From: Candidatus Aminicenantota bacterium
GTDB taxonomy: Bacteria > Acidobacteriota > Aminicenantia > Aminicenantales > Aminicenantaceae
Direction of reading: 5' to 3'
DNA length: 48,085 nt
Assembly: GCA_030612445.1 (NCBI GenBank)
Contig: JAUWNW010000005.1
Location: 1 to 48,085 of the forward strand
In this document: piece by piece, positions 15,395 through 25,625 of the stretch
Numbering within the stretch: the stretch's first letter is position 1
Layout of the letters: every line of letters begins with the position of its first letter
The notes under the pieces: generated by a model
Databases searched by the model: none
Told to the model about the DNA's origin: nothing
What the model saw: only the letters and a program-made list of their open reading frames with translations
Position numbers and translations under genes: made by a program

Positions 15395-17875
15395 ATGTCA
15401 GAAGAGTATGATTTTCAACAGATTGAAAAAAAATGGCAGAAGGCTTGGGAAAAAGAAAAAGCATTTGTATCTTGTGATTATTCAGAAAAACCAAAGTATT
15501 ATTCCTTAGAAATGTATCCTTATCCTTCTGGGCGTATTCATATGGGACATGTGAGAAACTTTTCGATTGTTGATGTCATTTCGCGGTTTAAAAGAATGAA
15601 AGGGTATAATGTGCTTCACCCGATAGGTTGGGATGCATTCGGAATGCCGGCCGAAAATGCTGCTATTGAAAAAGACATTCACCCCCGGGAATGGACAATG
15701 AATAACATTTCCCATATGAAGGTGCAGCTGAAGCGCTTAGGGCTTAGTTATGATTGGTCACGGGAAGTAACTACCTGTCTTCCGGAATATTACAGGTGGA
15801 ACCAGTGGATATTTCTTAAACTTTTAGAAAAAGGCTTGGCTTTTAGGAAAAAGAGCCAGGTGAACTGGTGCCCCCAATGCCAGACAGTTCTGGCTAATGA
15901 ACAGGTGGTAAGTGAAAAGTGCTGGCGTTGTGATACAGAAGTGAAACAAAAGTATATGGAACAGTGGTTTCTGAAGATCACAGATTATGCTGAAGAACTC
16001 CTTTCAGGGTTGAAGCTGTTGGATAAATGGCCGGAGCATGTACTAACAATGCAGAAGAACTGGATAGGGAAGAGTAAGGGAGCTCAGCTGACATTTCAAG
16101 TTGCGGATTCTTCTCTTTGTATTGAAGTTTTTACGACTAGGATTGATACAATTTATGGGGCTACTTTTATGGTTCTGTCACCAGAACATCCTTTGGTGGA
16201 AGAATTGATAAAAAACTCAGAGAACAGGGAGAATTTAAAAGACTGGCTGGATAAAACAATTGCTGAGCTTCGGCAACGAACGGAGTCGGATGATTTTGAA
16301 AAGGAAGGAATTGATACCGAGCAGGAAGCTGTTAATCCGTTTACAGGAAAAAAAATACCTATCTGGATCGCCAATTATGTTCTCATGGAATATGGAACGG
16401 GAGCCATAATGGCAGTTCCAGCTCATGATCAGAGGGATTATGAATTTGCCAAAAAATATTCCCTGCCCATTAAGGAAGTTATAGTATCGGAAGAGAGTAA
16501 TCAGTATGATTCACAGGATCTCTTTGAAGATTATGGAGTGGTTGTTAACTCTGGTTCTTTTTCAGGGTTTCCTTGTAGAGAGGCAATAGAGAAGATGACC
16601 TCTTATGCCCGGGAAAGAGGATTTGGTGAGGCAATTACACTCTATCGGTTACGAGACTGGGGAATCTCTAGACAGAGGTATTGGGGAACTCCTATCCCTG
16701 TGATGTACTGTAAAAAGTGCGGTGTAGTTGGAGTCCCTTTTAAGGACTTGCCTGTAGATCTTCCTGAGAAAGTAGAATTCAAAAGAGGGGAAGGTTCTCC
16801 CCTTGAGCAAGTAGAAAGTTTTGTGAAAACTGAGTGCCCTCAATGCGGAGGGGAAGCAAGGAGAGAAACTGACACCATGGATACTTTTTTTGACTCATCG
16901 TGGTATTATTTCCGCTATTGCTCTCCTGTTGAGAATAAGCTTCCTTTTGATCCTGAATTAGTTGCTTTATGGCTGCCGGTGGACATATATATTGGTGGGG
17001 TTGAACACGCTGTTATGCATCTGATTTACGCCCGGTTTTTTTGCAGAATTCTTCGGGATTTAGGATTAACAGAGATTGATGAGCCGTTCCCATTTTATCT
17101 TAGCCAAGGCATGGTAACCAAAGATGGGGCGAAAATGTCGAAGTCCAAGGGGAACGTTGTGGACCCGGATGATATGATTGCTAAATTTGGGGCGGATTCC
17201 ACCAGGCTTTTTATTCTCTTTGCCTCCCCACCCGAAAAAGAATTTGTCTGGGATGAAAAGGGGATTGAAGGGAGTTTCCGTTTTTTAAACAGGGTTTGGG
17301 CTTTGTTTCAGGATAATATAGATTTATTCAAGACCAGCCCCCCTGCATCCCCTAAAGCAGTTAAATCAATAAACAAGGAAATTCCTTTAAGAATTAAGAT
17401 GCATCAAACCATTAAGAAGGTTACTGAGGATATAGGAGACAGGTATCATTTTAATACGGCAATCAGCTCTATAATGGAATATTTTAACCAGATAAAAAAG
17501 GATTCTCCGGATCTAAGGTCCAGTGATGATGGCAGGATGCTGTTGAAAGAAGCCGTGATTTGCCTGATTCTATTGTTATCCCCCTTTGCCCCTCATATCT
17601 GTGAAGAGATGTGGGAAAAATGTGGACAGAAAAAGTTACTAGCTTTACAGCCGTGGCCTGATTTTGAGCCTGACCTGGCAAAAGAAGAGACCGTTACTAT
17701 TGTAGTTCAGGTCAATGGTAAAATGAGGGATAAATTCGAAGCGGAAAGAGATTTCCCGGAGGATAAAACTAAACAGAAGGCTTTAGAGTCAAGGCGGATA
17801 CAGAAGTATCTGGAGAATAGAGAGCCGATAAAAGTCATTTATATCAAGAATAAACTGATAAATATTGTAGTTTAA
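15395..17875 (+). CDS. leuS: Leucyl-tRNA synthetase
   Basis: An 826-residue class I synthetase charging tRNA-Leu. The ATP-site motifs are HMGH (in SGRIHMGHVRNF, about residue 47) and KMSKSKGN (about residues 584-591). A zinc-type Cys cluster (NWCPQCQT with EKCWRCDTE) and a second pair (CPQCGGEA) are present. The CP1 editing domain carries TRIDTIYGATFMV and GTGAIMAVPAHDQRD, so editing should work. Length is normal for a bacterial LeuRS. It leads a plus-strand group with lptE (15 bases on) and holA. Confidence 0.98.
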   Translation: MSEEYDFQQIEKKWQKAWEKEKAFVSCDYSEKPKYYSLEMYPYPSGRIHMGHVRNFSIVDVISRFKRMKGYNVLHPIGWDAFGMPAENAAIEKDIHPREWTMNNISHMKVQLKRLGLSYDWSREVTTCLPEYYRWNQWIFLKLLEKGLAFRKKSQVNWCPQCQTVLANEQVVSEKCWRCDTEVKQKYMEQWFLKITDYAEELLSGLKLLDKWPEHVLTMQKNWIGKSKGAQLTFQVADSSLCIEVFTTRIDTIYGATFMVLSPEHPLVEELIKNSENRENLKDWLDKTIAELRQRTESDDFEKEGIDTEQEAVNPFTGKKIPIWIANYVLMEYGTGAIMAVPAHDQRDYEFAKKYSLPIKEVIVSEESNQYDSQDLFEDYGVVVNSGSFSGFPCREAIEKMTSYARERGFGEAITLYRLRDWGISRQRYWGTPIPVMYCKKCGVVGVPFKDLPVDLPEKVEFKRGEGSPLEQVESFVKTECPQCGGEARRETDTMDTFFDSSWYYFRYCSPVENKLPFDPELVALWLPVDIYIGGVEHAVMHLIYARFFCRILRDLGLTEIDEPFPFYLSQGMVTKDGAKMSKSKGNVVDPDDMIAKFGADSTRLFILFASPPEKEFVWDEKGIEGSFRFLNRVWALFQDNIDLFKTSPPASPKAVKSINKEIPLRIKMHQTIKKVTEDIGDRYHFNTAISSIMEYFNQIKKDSPDLRSSDDGRMLLKEAVICLILLLSPFAPHICEEMWEKCGQKKLLALQPWPDFEPDLAKEETVTIVVQVNGKMRDKFEAERDFPEDKTKQKALESRRIQKYLENREPIKVIYIKNKLINIVV

Positions 17876-17890
17876 TATATAATAGACGGG

Positions 17891-18400
17891 ATGAAAAAGA
17901 ATGTAATACTCATTGTGCTTAGTTTATTCTGCCTCAATTGCGGCTATCATCTTAGGGGAACAGGAAGTTCCCTGCCTACTCATGTTAAGTCAGTAAATAT
18001 CCCGATGTTTAAAAATATGACAACCCGGTTTCAGCTGGATTTAAAGCTGACCCAGGCTGTGATTGATGAGATTGTTGCCCGTGGAAAAGTGGAGATTACT
18101 TCCCAAAAAGACGCTGCAGATGCTATTCTTATTGGTGAGATAAGTTCATTTACTGTTCGGCCGATTGCTTTTTCCGGGGAAGCTGCGGCTGATCGCTATA
18201 GTATTACCGTAGTAGCAAAGATCGTTCTAAGAGACCTGATTGGTAAAAAAGTTATATTTTCCAATCCCTATTTTGTTTATCAGGAAGAATATGAAGTACC
18301 TGAGGGTAGTGATTTTGAGTCTGTGCAATCAGAAGCTATTGATAAAATAGCTGAAAAGTTTGCCAGGAGTGTAGTGATTACGATTTTGGAGGGATTTTAA
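17891..18400 (+). CDS. lptE: LPS-assembly lipoprotein LptE
   Basis: A 169-residue outer-membrane lipoprotein that plugs LptD and helps deliver LPS to the cell surface. The signal ends in a lipobox (LFCLNC, Cys17) followed by GYHLRGTGSSLP, the usual LptE opening, then VNIPMFKN and a TQAVIDEIVARGKVEIT helix with ADAILIGEIS strands. Length fits the family. It sits between leuS and holA, the leuS-lptE-holA order also found in E. coli. Confidence 0.9.
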   Translation: MKKNVILIVLSLFCLNCGYHLRGTGSSLPTHVKSVNIPMFKNMTTRFQLDLKLTQAVIDEIVARGKVEITSQKDAADAILIGEISSFTVRPIAFSGEAAADRYSITVVAKIVLRDLIGKKVIFSNPYFVYQEEYEVPEGSDFESVQSEAIDKIAEKFARSVVITILEGF

Positions 18401-18404
18401 GTTA

Positions 18405-19517
18405 GTGGCCCTTTTTTTGGGGAAAAAAAGAATAACGCCTGAAAATGTTGCTTCCGGCTATATTTTTTACGGGGAAGAAACCTATCCGGCTTCCAGTTTT
18501 ATTAATAACTTAGTTGCGGATTTTGGTTCTTCTGAAGAAGGAGCCCTGCATTTTGAAAAATTCGATCTTAAGATACATCCCTGGAAAGATATTATAGATG
18601 CCGCTCGAACTATATCTCTCTTTTCAGACGGTTTCAGGATAATCATAGTTGAGAGTCCCCTGCGGAAGAAGACGAACAAGCCGTCTTCTTATGAAGATCT
18701 GTCTTCCCAGGATGAGGAATTGCTCAAAGATTATTTTTCCGCCCCCTCCCCAACGACTGTAATTGTGATTGTTTTCCCGGGAAAAATAAATAAATATTCC
18801 CCTCTTGTGAAGTTTTTATCCGCTCTCCCTGCCTCTTCAGTCGTTTTAAGAGAAATGAAGCCTGTGAAAGGTTATAAACTTAGCGAGTGGATTAACTCTC
18901 GCTTTAAGAGGGAGGGCAAGACTATTGCTGATGATGCGATAAGCCGGCTGATGGAACTGGCCGGCAATGACCTCAGACAGCTTGATAATGAAATAACAAA
19001 AGTTATAACTTTTATTGATAAAAAAAAGCAGGTCGAGCTGGATGATGTCGACCAGGTAACTGGTTGGGTCAAATCTTTTGTTGAATGGGAATTGACGAAT
19101 AAACTGGAAAAGGGTGATTACAGGGAGTGCCTTATTGTCGTAGAAAAATTACTTGAAAAAGAAGGTGTTCCTCCTGTAAGGATTGTTGATGCGCTCGCCA
19201 GGTTTTTCCGGGATATTTTGCTGGTTAAAATCAGGTTAAAGGAAGGGAAAAAGAGCAAAAAAGACATTTTCAAGGAAGTAAAACCTCAGATAAAAGAAAA
19301 TTATGGGACACTGTACGATAATCAATTCAAACAGCTGTTTTTTATTGCCGGAACTATTTCTGATAAAAATCTGGAAGATATCCTTATGAAGATCCGGGAT
19401 ATAGATATAAAACTAAAATCTACTGGCCTTCCCTTTAAGGCTATGATAGAAGGGTTTCTTTTGCGATATTGTCTTTTGAGAAAAAAGGAGGAGGTTACTT
19501 GGGAACGGCAAGATTGA
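18405..19517 (+). CDS. holA: DNA polymerase III delta subunit
   Basis: A 370-residue clamp-loader subunit that opens the sliding clamp. The N-terminal fold has FYGEETYPASSFINNL; the middle has LSEWINSRFKREGKTI and ELAGNDLRQLDNEITKV, a highly conserved HolA segment. Start is GTG, preceded by GGAGGG within the lptE end. The last 23 bases overlap rpsT on the opposite strand. Normal length. Confidence 0.93.
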   Translation: MALFLGKKRITPENVASGYIFYGEETYPASSFINNLVADFGSSEEGALHFEKFDLKIHPWKDIIDAARTISLFSDGFRIIIVESPLRKKTNKPSSYEDLSSQDEELLKDYFSAPSPTTVIVIVFPGKINKYSPLVKFLSALPASSVVLREMKPVKGYKLSEWINSRFKREGKTIADDAISRLMELAGNDLRQLDNEITKVITFIDKKKQVELDDVDQVTGWVKSFVEWELTNKLEKGDYRECLIVVEKLLEKEGVPPVRIVDALARFFRDILLVKIRLKEGKKSKKDIFKEVKPQIKENYGTLYDNQFKQLFFIAGTISDKNLEDILMKIRDIDIKLKSTGLPFKAMIEGFLLRYCLLRKKEEVTWERQD

Positions 19518-19773
19518 TAAGCTCAACTTGCTTGCTTAGTCTTGATTTATAGCGGTTGCCGGTATTTTTGTGGAGAGTTCCCTTTTTTATGGATTTATCT
19601 ATAATAGAAAAGGTTTGAGGCATTTGCTCTTCAGCTTTATTCTGGTCTTTCTTTTCTATTGCAGTTCTGAGTTTCTTTATCTCTGTGCGAAGACTGGATT
19701 TGTTTTTTCTGTTTATGGCTTTTCTGCGCAGACTTCTTCGTGCTTGTCGGATTGCGGACTTATGTTGTGCCAT
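19495..19773 (-). CDS. rpsT: 30S ribosomal protein S20
   Basis: A 92-residue basic ribosomal protein binding 16S rRNA. MAQHKSAIRQARRSLRRKA, KSSLRTEIKKLR and IDKSIKKGTLHKNTGNRYKSRL are the S20 pattern of two long helices. Full length. It is convergent with holA with a 23-base overlap, a place where S20 is often found (next to holA) though usually not overlapping. Its upstream gap to murJ is about 140 bases. Confidence 0.96.
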   Translation of the reverse strand: MAQHKSAIRQARRSLRRKAINRKNKSSLRTEIKKLRTAIEKKDQNKAEEQMPQTFSIIDKSIKKGTLHKNTGNRYKSRLSKQVELINLAVPK

Positions 19774-19913
19774 TTGTTTCTCCTATTCTGAATAGAATGG
19801 GTATAATAGGATATATTGACTTTGTTGTCAACTGTACTTCGCAGCTGGAGTTCCCCCATTTTTTATTAATTCAGGATAGAATTTTTATCGGATAACATAT
19901 AAAATAAGATGAA

Positions 19914-21503
19914 ATGGAGCAGCGCAGTAAAAACCGAAAGTTATTAAGATCAGCTGCTGCTGTGTCTATTCCTACACTTTTCAGCCGAATATTCGGTTAT
20001 CTAAGGGATATGCTACAGGCTTTTTACTTAGGGACTGGAAAAAGTGGAGACGCATTTACCATTGCCTTTCTGATTCCAAATCTATTACGCAGGTTGACTG
20101 CTGAGGGAGCGATGACGGCAGCTTTTATTCCGGTTTTTAGCCAGATGAAAACGGAAAAAACCCGTAAAAAGCTCTGGGATTTTGCTAATGCTTTTTTCTT
20201 CGATCTAACTCTTGTAATGACCGGGTTGACTGTATTAGGAGTAGTTTTTTCTCCTCTTCTAGTCAGGCTGATAGCCCCTAATTTTGTCGATGTCCCTGGG
20301 AAAATGGAGCTGACTGTTTTGCTTACAAGGATTATGTTTCCCTATGTTTTTCTTGTCAGCCTGGCTGCTTTGATCATGGCGATTTTGAATACTTTCCATA
20401 AATTTTTTGTCCCTGCGTTTACACCTGTTCTCTTTAATCTTGCCATAATCTCTTTGGCCCTTTTTTTTGCAGGCAAAGCTGAGGAGCCGGCTTTTGTTTT
20501 TGCAGCTGGAGTGATTTTAGGGGGCGTGTTCCAACTATCGTTCCAGATACCTTATGTCTGGCGGAAGGGAATGCGATTTAAACCTTTGCTGTCGTTTACC
20601 CATCCGGCAGTAAGGAAAGTTGCAAGGCTTATGATTCCGGGGGTTTTCGGTGCCGGAATATATCAGATAAATATGGCTATAAGTAGAAAACTTGCCACTT
20701 CTCTGATAGAAGGAAGCGCAGCCTCTTTGTACTATGCCTCCCGGGTTCAGGAACTGACTTTAGGCCTTTTTTCAATCGCTCTTTCTATTGCTTTGCTTCC
20801 GACCCTTTCAGAGCTGGCTGTTCAAAATGATATCCCCGGAATAAAGGAAACCCTTGCATTTTCAATGAAAATGGTCGTTTTTATTACTTTCCCGGCAATG
20901 ATGGGATTGCTAATATTAAATCGCCCCATCGTTCAAGTCCTTTATCAAAGAGGCGTTTTTAATGCTGATTCAACTTCTATGACCGCTTCCTGTCTGTTGT
21001 TTTTTGCGTTTGGGCTTCCTTTTATTTCCGGAGTAAGAATATTAGCTCCAGCTTTTTATTCTCTCAAAGATACAAAGACACCGGTTGTGGCAGCCTTTTT
21101 TGTCACAGTTATTTATATTGTTTTATCTGTGATTTTAATGGGGCCGTTAAAAGTAGGGGGAATTGCCCTGGCCTTATCCCTGTCTTCTGTTGTTAATCTT
21201 GTTTTTCTTTATATTCTTTTGGAAAGAAAGATAGGTAAGATAAGAAAAAAGACATTTCTAATATCTGCAGCTAAGTCTGCCTTTTCAGCGGGAGTCATGG
21301 GCGTGAGTGCCTGGTTTTTTTTAGGAGCTTTTGATTTTTTTAAGGGTAGTTTCCTGAGTCAACTTGCAATTCTGCTGGCTGCGATTATGATTGGGATTTT
21401 GATCTATTATATATTAAGTTTGGTCATAAATAAGGAGGATTTATTAAGTTTCAAAATGATTATTTCGCATAAAGGAATTTCAAAAGAGAAGGAGAACCTG
21501 TGA
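19914..21503 (+). CDS. murJ: Lipid II flippase MurJ (MviN)
   Basis: A 529-residue polytopic membrane protein, with about 14 predicted helices, that flips lipid II for peptidoglycan synthesis. Conserved features include [36 protein letters not shown] and AFIPVFSQ near the N-terminus. A TATAAA box lies only about 11 bases before the ATG and no ribosome site is visible, so the message may have almost no leader. It overlaps dtd by 4 bases at the 3' end. Confidence 0.95.
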   Translation: MEQRSKNRKLLRSAAAVSIPTLFSRIFGYLRDMLQAFYLGTGKSGDAFTIAFLIPNLLRRLTAEGAMTAAFIPVFSQMKTEKTRKKLWDFANAFFFDLTLVMTGLTVLGVVFSPLLVRLIAPNFVDVPGKMELTVLLTRIMFPYVFLVSLAALIMAILNTFHKFFVPAFTPVLFNLAIISLALFFAGKAEEPAFVFAAGVILGGVFQLSFQIPYVWRKGMRFKPLLSFTHPAVRKVARLMIPGVFGAGIYQINMAISRKLATSLIEGSAASLYYASRVQELTLGLFSIALSIALLPTLSELAVQNDIPGIKETLAFSMKMVVFITFPAMMGLLILNRPIVQVLYQRGVFNADSTSMTASCLLFFAFGLPFISGVRILAPAFYSLKDTKTPVVAAFFVTVIYIVLSVILMGPLKVGGIALALSLSSVVNLVFLYILLERKIGKIRKKTFLISAAKSAFSAGVMGVSAWFFLGAFDFFKGSFLSQLAILLAAIMIGILIYYILSLVINKEDLLSFKMIISHKGISKEKENL

Positions 21504-21952
21504 AGATCGTTTTGCAGCGTGTTAAAAATGCTTCAGTTAGAGTTGACGGGAAAATAAAAGGCAAGATAAAAAAAGGACTTTGTCTTTTTATAGGAATCGA
21601 AAAAAAAGATATAGAAAAAGATGCGGAGTATTTATCAAAAAAAATCGCGGAATTAAGGATTTTTCCTGATGAAGCAGGAAAAATGAATTTGTCTTTATCA
21701 AAGGTGGGGGGTTGTGTTCTGGTCATCTCTCAGTTCACTCTGGCTGGATCTGTCAGGAAAGGAAGAAGGCCGAGCTTTGCTAGGGCTGAAGAGCCAAAAA
21801 AAGCGGAACAACTTTTTAATTATTTCACCGGACTGCTTCAGACCCGGGGATTAAATGTAGAAACCGGAGAGTTTGGGGCTATGATGGATGTAAGTCTTAT
21901 CAATGACGGTCCAGTGACATTTATTCTTCAATCGAATATTGCTATTTGCTGA
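21500..21952 (+). CDS. dtd: D-aminoacyl-tRNA deacylase
   Basis: A 150-residue proofreading enzyme that removes D-amino acids (and glycine from tRNA-Ala) from t[21 protein letters not shown] opens the protein; the catalytic SQFTLAG (about residues 76-82) and the NDGPVTFIL motif near the C-terminus are both intact. The GTG start overlaps the murJ stop (GTGA), with GAAGGAGAA upstream. Full length. Confidence 0.95.
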   Translation: MKIVLQRVKNASVRVDGKIKGKIKKGLCLFIGIEKKDIEKDAEYLSKKIAELRIFPDEAGKMNLSLSKVGGCVLVISQFTLAGSVRKGRRPSFARAEEPKKAEQLFNYFTGLLQTRGLNVETGEFGAMMDVSLINDGPVTFILQSNIAIC

Positions 21953-21956
21953 TCTA

Positions 21957-22230
21957 TTAGCCTGAATTATTCACGAGGGAAAAAGCTGTGAAATGTGAAT
22001 CGTGAAACGTGAAATGTGAAGAAAAAGCCGCTACGCACTGGGATGGATACTGGTAAACCCCGGAGAAAGCCATCCGGAACAACGCGGGCATGGTTCCTCG
22101 AGAGAATCTCGAGGAGAGCGTTGTGAGGACAGGAAGGGATTTCCCCGCTGGGGGAAATCCCTGTCTTTCGTAGGGGCTTACCAGTATCCATCCCTTACAT
22201 CTCGACATTTCTTATGAATGATTCAGGTTA
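21957..22230. repeat. R1-bounded composite element enclosing an inverted R3 copy
   Basis: Inverted ends are TTAGCCTGAATTATTCACGA (21957) and CATTTCTTATGAATGATTCA followed by GGTTA (to 22230). The R3 unit at 22040-22196 runs in reverse. The stem GGGATTTCCCC-GCTG-GGGGAAATCCC is at 22136-22161, and CCTCGAG-AGAAT-CTCGAGG precedes it. It lies between convergent dtd and the HEAT gene, so it may also act as a terminator in both directions. Its last three bases give the HEAT gene its stop codon. Confidence 0.8.
22040..22196 (-). repeat. R3 palindromic repeat, copy b
   Basis: Reverse-strand copy of the unit at 4231-4387, nearly identical across the two hairpins and the GTTCCGGATGGCTTTCTCCG segment. 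It lies nested inside an R1-bounded element, as copy a does. Confidence 0.85.
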
Positions 22231-22731
22231 GCTGAATTTGAGGTTGCTGACCTTTTGGATTGCTTTTTCTGCTGATACTTTTACAAAGTGGTTTTTGTCT
22301 TGGATTAACCTGGCAAGAAGCGTGAGTGATTCCTTTCCTCCGATCTCCCCAAGTGTTTGGGCTGCCGTTACCCGCACATCGGCATTAGGCTCTTCAATTA
22401 ATGCTCTAATATACTTAACAGAGTGCGCATCTTTTTTAATACCAAGGAGTCTAAGACAGCTGCTTTTTACAAACCAGAGAGGCGTTGTTAATTTATTATA
22501 GATCAAATCAAGGTCTAAACTATCTCTCCGGCCGAGTTCAGAAATAATGAAATCACGGATATTTTCACAGGGATCTGCAATGGTTTCCAGTAAAACATAA
22601 TTTGTCCAGGTATTAGTTATCCGGGCTAAGGCCTTAATGATTTTCAAGCGTTTTTGTCTGTCCGAAGTGGCCATAATCTTTTTTAGGACTTTTTTGGAGG
22701 GGTTTCTTTTCGTCATAGGCAAGTTAAACAT
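22228..22731 (-). CDS. HEAT-repeat protein
   Basis: A 167-residue all-helical protein with HEAT/PBS-lyase-type repeats in the C-terminal two-thirds, for example VKYIRALIEEPNADVRVTAA, QTLGEIGGKESLTLLARLI and DKNHFVKVSAEKAIQKV. Such repeats bind proteins; partner unknown. It overlaps the end of ribBA by 8 bases and is the last gene of the ftsY-rib group. Start may be codon 1 or codon 6. The stop codon lies inside the end of an R1 repeat, so its C-terminus may be foreign. Confidence 0.8.
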   Translation of the reverse strand: MFNLPMTKRNPSKKVLKKIMATSDRQKRLKIIKALARITNTWTNYVLLETIADPCENIRDFIISELGRRDSLDLDLIYNKLTTPLWFVKSSCLRLLGIKKDAHSVKYIRALIEEPNADVRVTAAQTLGEIGGKESLTLLARLIQDKNHFVKVSAEKAIQKVSNLKFS

Positions 22732-23941
22732 ATTCTAATATATGACCCATTTTTTCTTTTTTAGTTTTTAAATAAGCCCTGTTGTTTTTTGTGGGGTGGA
22801 TTTCAATCGGCACTCTTTCAACTATTTCTAAGCCATAACCAGCCAGGCCGATATATTTTCTGGGGTTGTTGGTAATCAGCCGCAGTTTATTGACGCCCAG
22901 GGATACAAACACCTGGGCTCCAAGGCCATAGTCTCTGTGGTCAGGCTTAAAACCTAATTTTATATTTGCCTCTACAGTGTCAATGCCTTTATCCTGGAGA
23001 GCGTAAGCTTTGATCTTACTGGCTAGCCCTATTCCCCGTCCCTCCTGATTTAGAATATATAGAATAACTCCTTTACCTTCCTTTTCTATCATTTTCATAG
23101 ATTGAGAAAGCTGTTTTCCGCAGTCGCAGCGTTGTGAACCGAAAGTATCCCCGGTTAAACACTGAGAATGAGCCCGGACAAGAGTTGGCTCATTTTTTTC
23201 AAGAGGGCCTTTGACCAGAGCTGCAATCTGTTCTCTGTTAATAATATCTTCAAAGATCATTATAGTAAATTGTCCGTTTTTTGTTGGCAGTTCAGTTTCT
23301 ACGATTTTTTTAATTAGGATTTCATTCTGCATACGGTAATGGATGATATCGGCTATGGTGATGATCGGTATGTCATAAGTACGGCTGAATTTTTTCAGTT
23401 CATTCAACCGAGACATAGTCCCGTCCTCATTCATAATTTCGCAGATCACTCCGGCGGGTTTTAAACCGGCAAGCCGGGCAATATCTACCGAACCTTCTGT
23501 CTGTCCGGTGCGTTTGAGAACCCCTCCCTCTTTGGCTTCGAGAGGAAAAATATGTCCGGGGCGGGCCAGGTCTGAAGGTTTGGTTTCAGGGTCTATTGCT
23601 GATAGAATAGTTTTGGCTCGGTCAGGGGCCGATATTCCTGTGGTAGTGCCTTTTTTAACATCTATAGAAACGGTAAAGGCTGTTTGAAATTGAGCTGTGT
23701 TGTCTGAAACCATCAAAGGTAGATCCAGCTGCTTAAGTTTCTCTTTTGTTAGGGAAAGGCAGATAAGGCCGCGGCCGTGTTTTGCCATAAAATTAATAAT
23801 ATCCGGAGTGACTTTTTCCGCAGCAACCATGAGGTCGCCTTCATTTTCACGGTCTTCGTCGTCGATAATGATGATCAATTTTCCGGCTTGGACTGTTTTG
23901 ATAGCGTATTCTATACTAGCAAAAGATTCTTTTTCTTTCAT
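22724..23941 (-). CDS. ribBA: Bifunctional DHBP synthase / GTP cyclohydrolase II
   Basis: A 405-residue fusion providing both riboflavin precursors. The N-terminal DHBP synthase (about 1-205) has [17 protein letters not shown] and the [12 protein letters not shown] segment. The C-terminal cyclohydrolase II (about 206-405) has the zinc cysteines in [15 protein letters not shown], then [15 protein letters not shown]. Both active sites look complete. It overlaps ribE by 4 bases, so it is translated with it. Confidence 0.97.
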   Translation of the reverse strand: MKEKESFASIEYAIKTVQAGKLIIIIDDEDRENEGDLMVAAEKVTPDIINFMAKHGRGLICLSLTKEKLKQLDLPLMVSDNTAQFQTAFTVSIDVKKGTTTGISAPDRAKTILSAIDPETKPSDLARPGHIFPLEAKEGGVLKRTGQTEGSVDIARLAGLKPAGVICEIMNEDGTMSRLNELKKFSRTYDIPIITIADIIHYRMQNEILIKKIVETELPTKNGQFTIMIFEDIINREQIAALVKGPLEKNEPTLVRAHSQCLTGDTFGSQRCDCGKQLSQSMKMIEKEGKGVILYILNQEGRGIGLASKIKAYALQDKGIDTVEANIKLGFKPDHRDYGLGAQVFVSLGVNKLRLITNNPRKYIGLAGYGLEIVERVPIEIHPTKNNRAYLKTKKEKMGHILEYV

Positions 23942-24525
23942 TTTTGTTTAACCGTATAATTGTACACGTATTTTCCGATTATGTCACATTCGATATTGAC
24001 AGCACGACCCCTTTTCCAGTCATTTATGTTTGTGTTTTTAAGAGTTAGCGGAATTATTTCGACATCAAATGAAGTGGCTGTAAGGTCAGCTACTGTAAGG
24101 CTTACACCATCCAGGGCTACTGAGCCTTTTGGAATAAAAAACGGTTTTAGTTGGCGAGGGAATGATATTGTATACCTTTTGCTATTTCTTTTTGTTTTGA
24201 TATTTAGGACTTTTCCAGCAGCATCAATATGACCTGTAACCAGATGACCACTTAACAGCTGAGAAAGAGTGAGTGGAAGTTCAAGGTTCAGGTTATCTCC
24301 CGGGTGTAAAAGCCCTAAAGTGCTATTTTTGAGAGTTTCCTCAGAAAGATTGAAGAAAAGTAGGGATTTCTCTTTTCTCACGAGGCTTAAACATACCCCG
24401 TTAACCGCAAGGCTTTCTCCCTCTTTTATTTGTGAAAAAAGAGAGGAAGCTATCAGGAACATCTCCTGTTTTCCCTGATGGTATCCTCTAAAAAGACCCC
24501 TATGGCTGATGATTCCGGTAAACAT
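23938..24525 (-). CDS. ribE: Riboflavin synthase alpha subunit
   Basis: A 195-residue enzyme that dismutates two 6,7-dimethyl-8-ribityllumazine molecules to riboflavin. The MFTGII start and two lumazine-binding repeats are present: SLAVNGVCLSL with HLVTGHIDAAGKV, and SVALDGVSLTV with IPLTLKNTN. AAGGAT precedes the ATG. Adjacent to ribD (sharing one base) and ribBA. The gene is sometimes called ribC in other species. Confidence 0.95.
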   Translation of the reverse strand: MFTGIISHRGLFRGYHQGKQEMFLIASSLFSQIKEGESLAVNGVCLSLVRKEKSLLFFNLSEETLKNSTLGLLHPGDNLNLELPLTLSQLLSGHLVTGHIDAAGKVLNIKTKRNSKRYTISFPRQLKPFFIPKGSVALDGVSLTVADLTATSFDVEIIPLTLKNTNINDWKRGRAVNIECDIIGKYVYNYTVKQK

Positions 24526-25625
24526 TATAAATATCCTTCTAAAATAATGTCTTTATCGAGGTTATAAGATGTTGTGTTTTTCAAATTAAGCGCATCTTTC
24601 ATTAGTTCAACTCCTTTTCCCTGGAAAAAAGCCGGTGATTCAGCTCCCCCGATTAGTTTTGGAGAAATGCTCAAAAACATCTTATCTGCGAGTTTCTCTT
24701 CCAGAATAGATGTCTGGACAAGCCCCCCTCCTTCAACTAGAACACTGGATATTCCCTGTTTTCCCAGCCAGGTAAAGATTTTATTTAAGTCCAGATTAGG
24801 AGCTGTTGAAGGCATCCTGATGACTTCAATGCCCTTTTTTTCCAATATACCTGCTTTTTGAGTAGAAGAATTTTCCCCGGTAAATATCAGGATCCTGCCG
24901 TTTGAGAGAGTTGTTATGATTTTTGTTTCTAAGGGGAAACGGAGATGGGAATCCAGAATAATCCTAGTTAAACGCTTGCCTGGCCAGTTAGGGTGGCGTA
25001 CTGTCAGCAGGGGGTCGTCTTTGAGAATAGTGTTAATTCCCACCAGAATGGCATCATATTCACCTCTGAGCAGATGGATATACTCGCGTGTCGAAGCGGA
25101 AGAAATCCACTGTGAGTCATAAGTTTTTGTGGCTATTTTCCCATCAAGGCTGAGGGCAGCTTTAATCGTGATAAATGGAGTTTTTTTTGTGATATATTTG
25201 ATATAGGTTTCATTTAATTTCTTGTTCTTGTCTGCCAGCAGACCGGTCGAGATTTCTGTCCCGGCTTGCTGCAGAGCCCGAACTCCTTTTTTATAGACGA
25301 TCGGGTTGGCGTCATAATCGGATATCACAATTCGTTTTAATTTGTATTTCGGTATCTTATCCACACATGGGGGAGTTTTTCCCCAATGGGTGCATGGTTC
25401 TAGAGTGATATATAAGGTTCCGTTTTCTGCTTTTTGTCCAGCTCGCTCTAGTGCGACAATCTCGGCATGAGCTTTTCCAGGCCCTTTATGGTAGCCATAG
25501 CCGACAATTCTATTATTTTTGACCACTACAGCTCCAACATTAGGATTTGGACTGGTTAGGCCCTTGCCTTTTTCTGCCAGGCTATATGACATTTGAAGGT
25601 ATTTGATATCTTTGAGTTTACTCAT
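24525..25625 (-). CDS. ribD: Bifunctional riboflavin deaminase/reductase RibD
   Basis: A 366-residue fusion. The N-terminal deaminase (about 1-145) has the zinc motifs HAEIVAL and LEPCTHWGKTPPC. The C-terminal reductase (about 146-366) has AALSLDGKIAT, DAILVGINTILKDDPLLTVR and SVLVEGGG. It carries out two consecutive steps of riboflavin synthesis. Its ATG overlaps the ftsY stop (ATGA), which ties the rib genes to ftsY. Confidence 0.97.
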   Translation of the reverse strand: MSKLKDIKYLQMSYSLAEKGKGLTSPNPNVGAVVVKNNRIVGYGYHKGPGKAHAEIVALERAGQKAENGTLYITLEPCTHWGKTPPCVDKIPKYKLKRIVISDYDANPIVYKKGVRALQQAGTEISTGLLADKNKKLNETYIKYITKKTPFITIKAALSLDGKIATKTYDSQWISSASTREYIHLLRGEYDAILVGINTILKDDPLLTVRHPNWPGKRLTRIILDSHLRFPLETKIITTLSNGRILIFTGENSSTQKAGILEKKGIEVIRMPSTAPNLDLNKIFTWLGKQGISSVLVEGGGLVQTSILEEKLADKMFLSISPKLIGGAESPAFFQGKGVELMKDALNLKNTTSYNLDKDIILEGYL

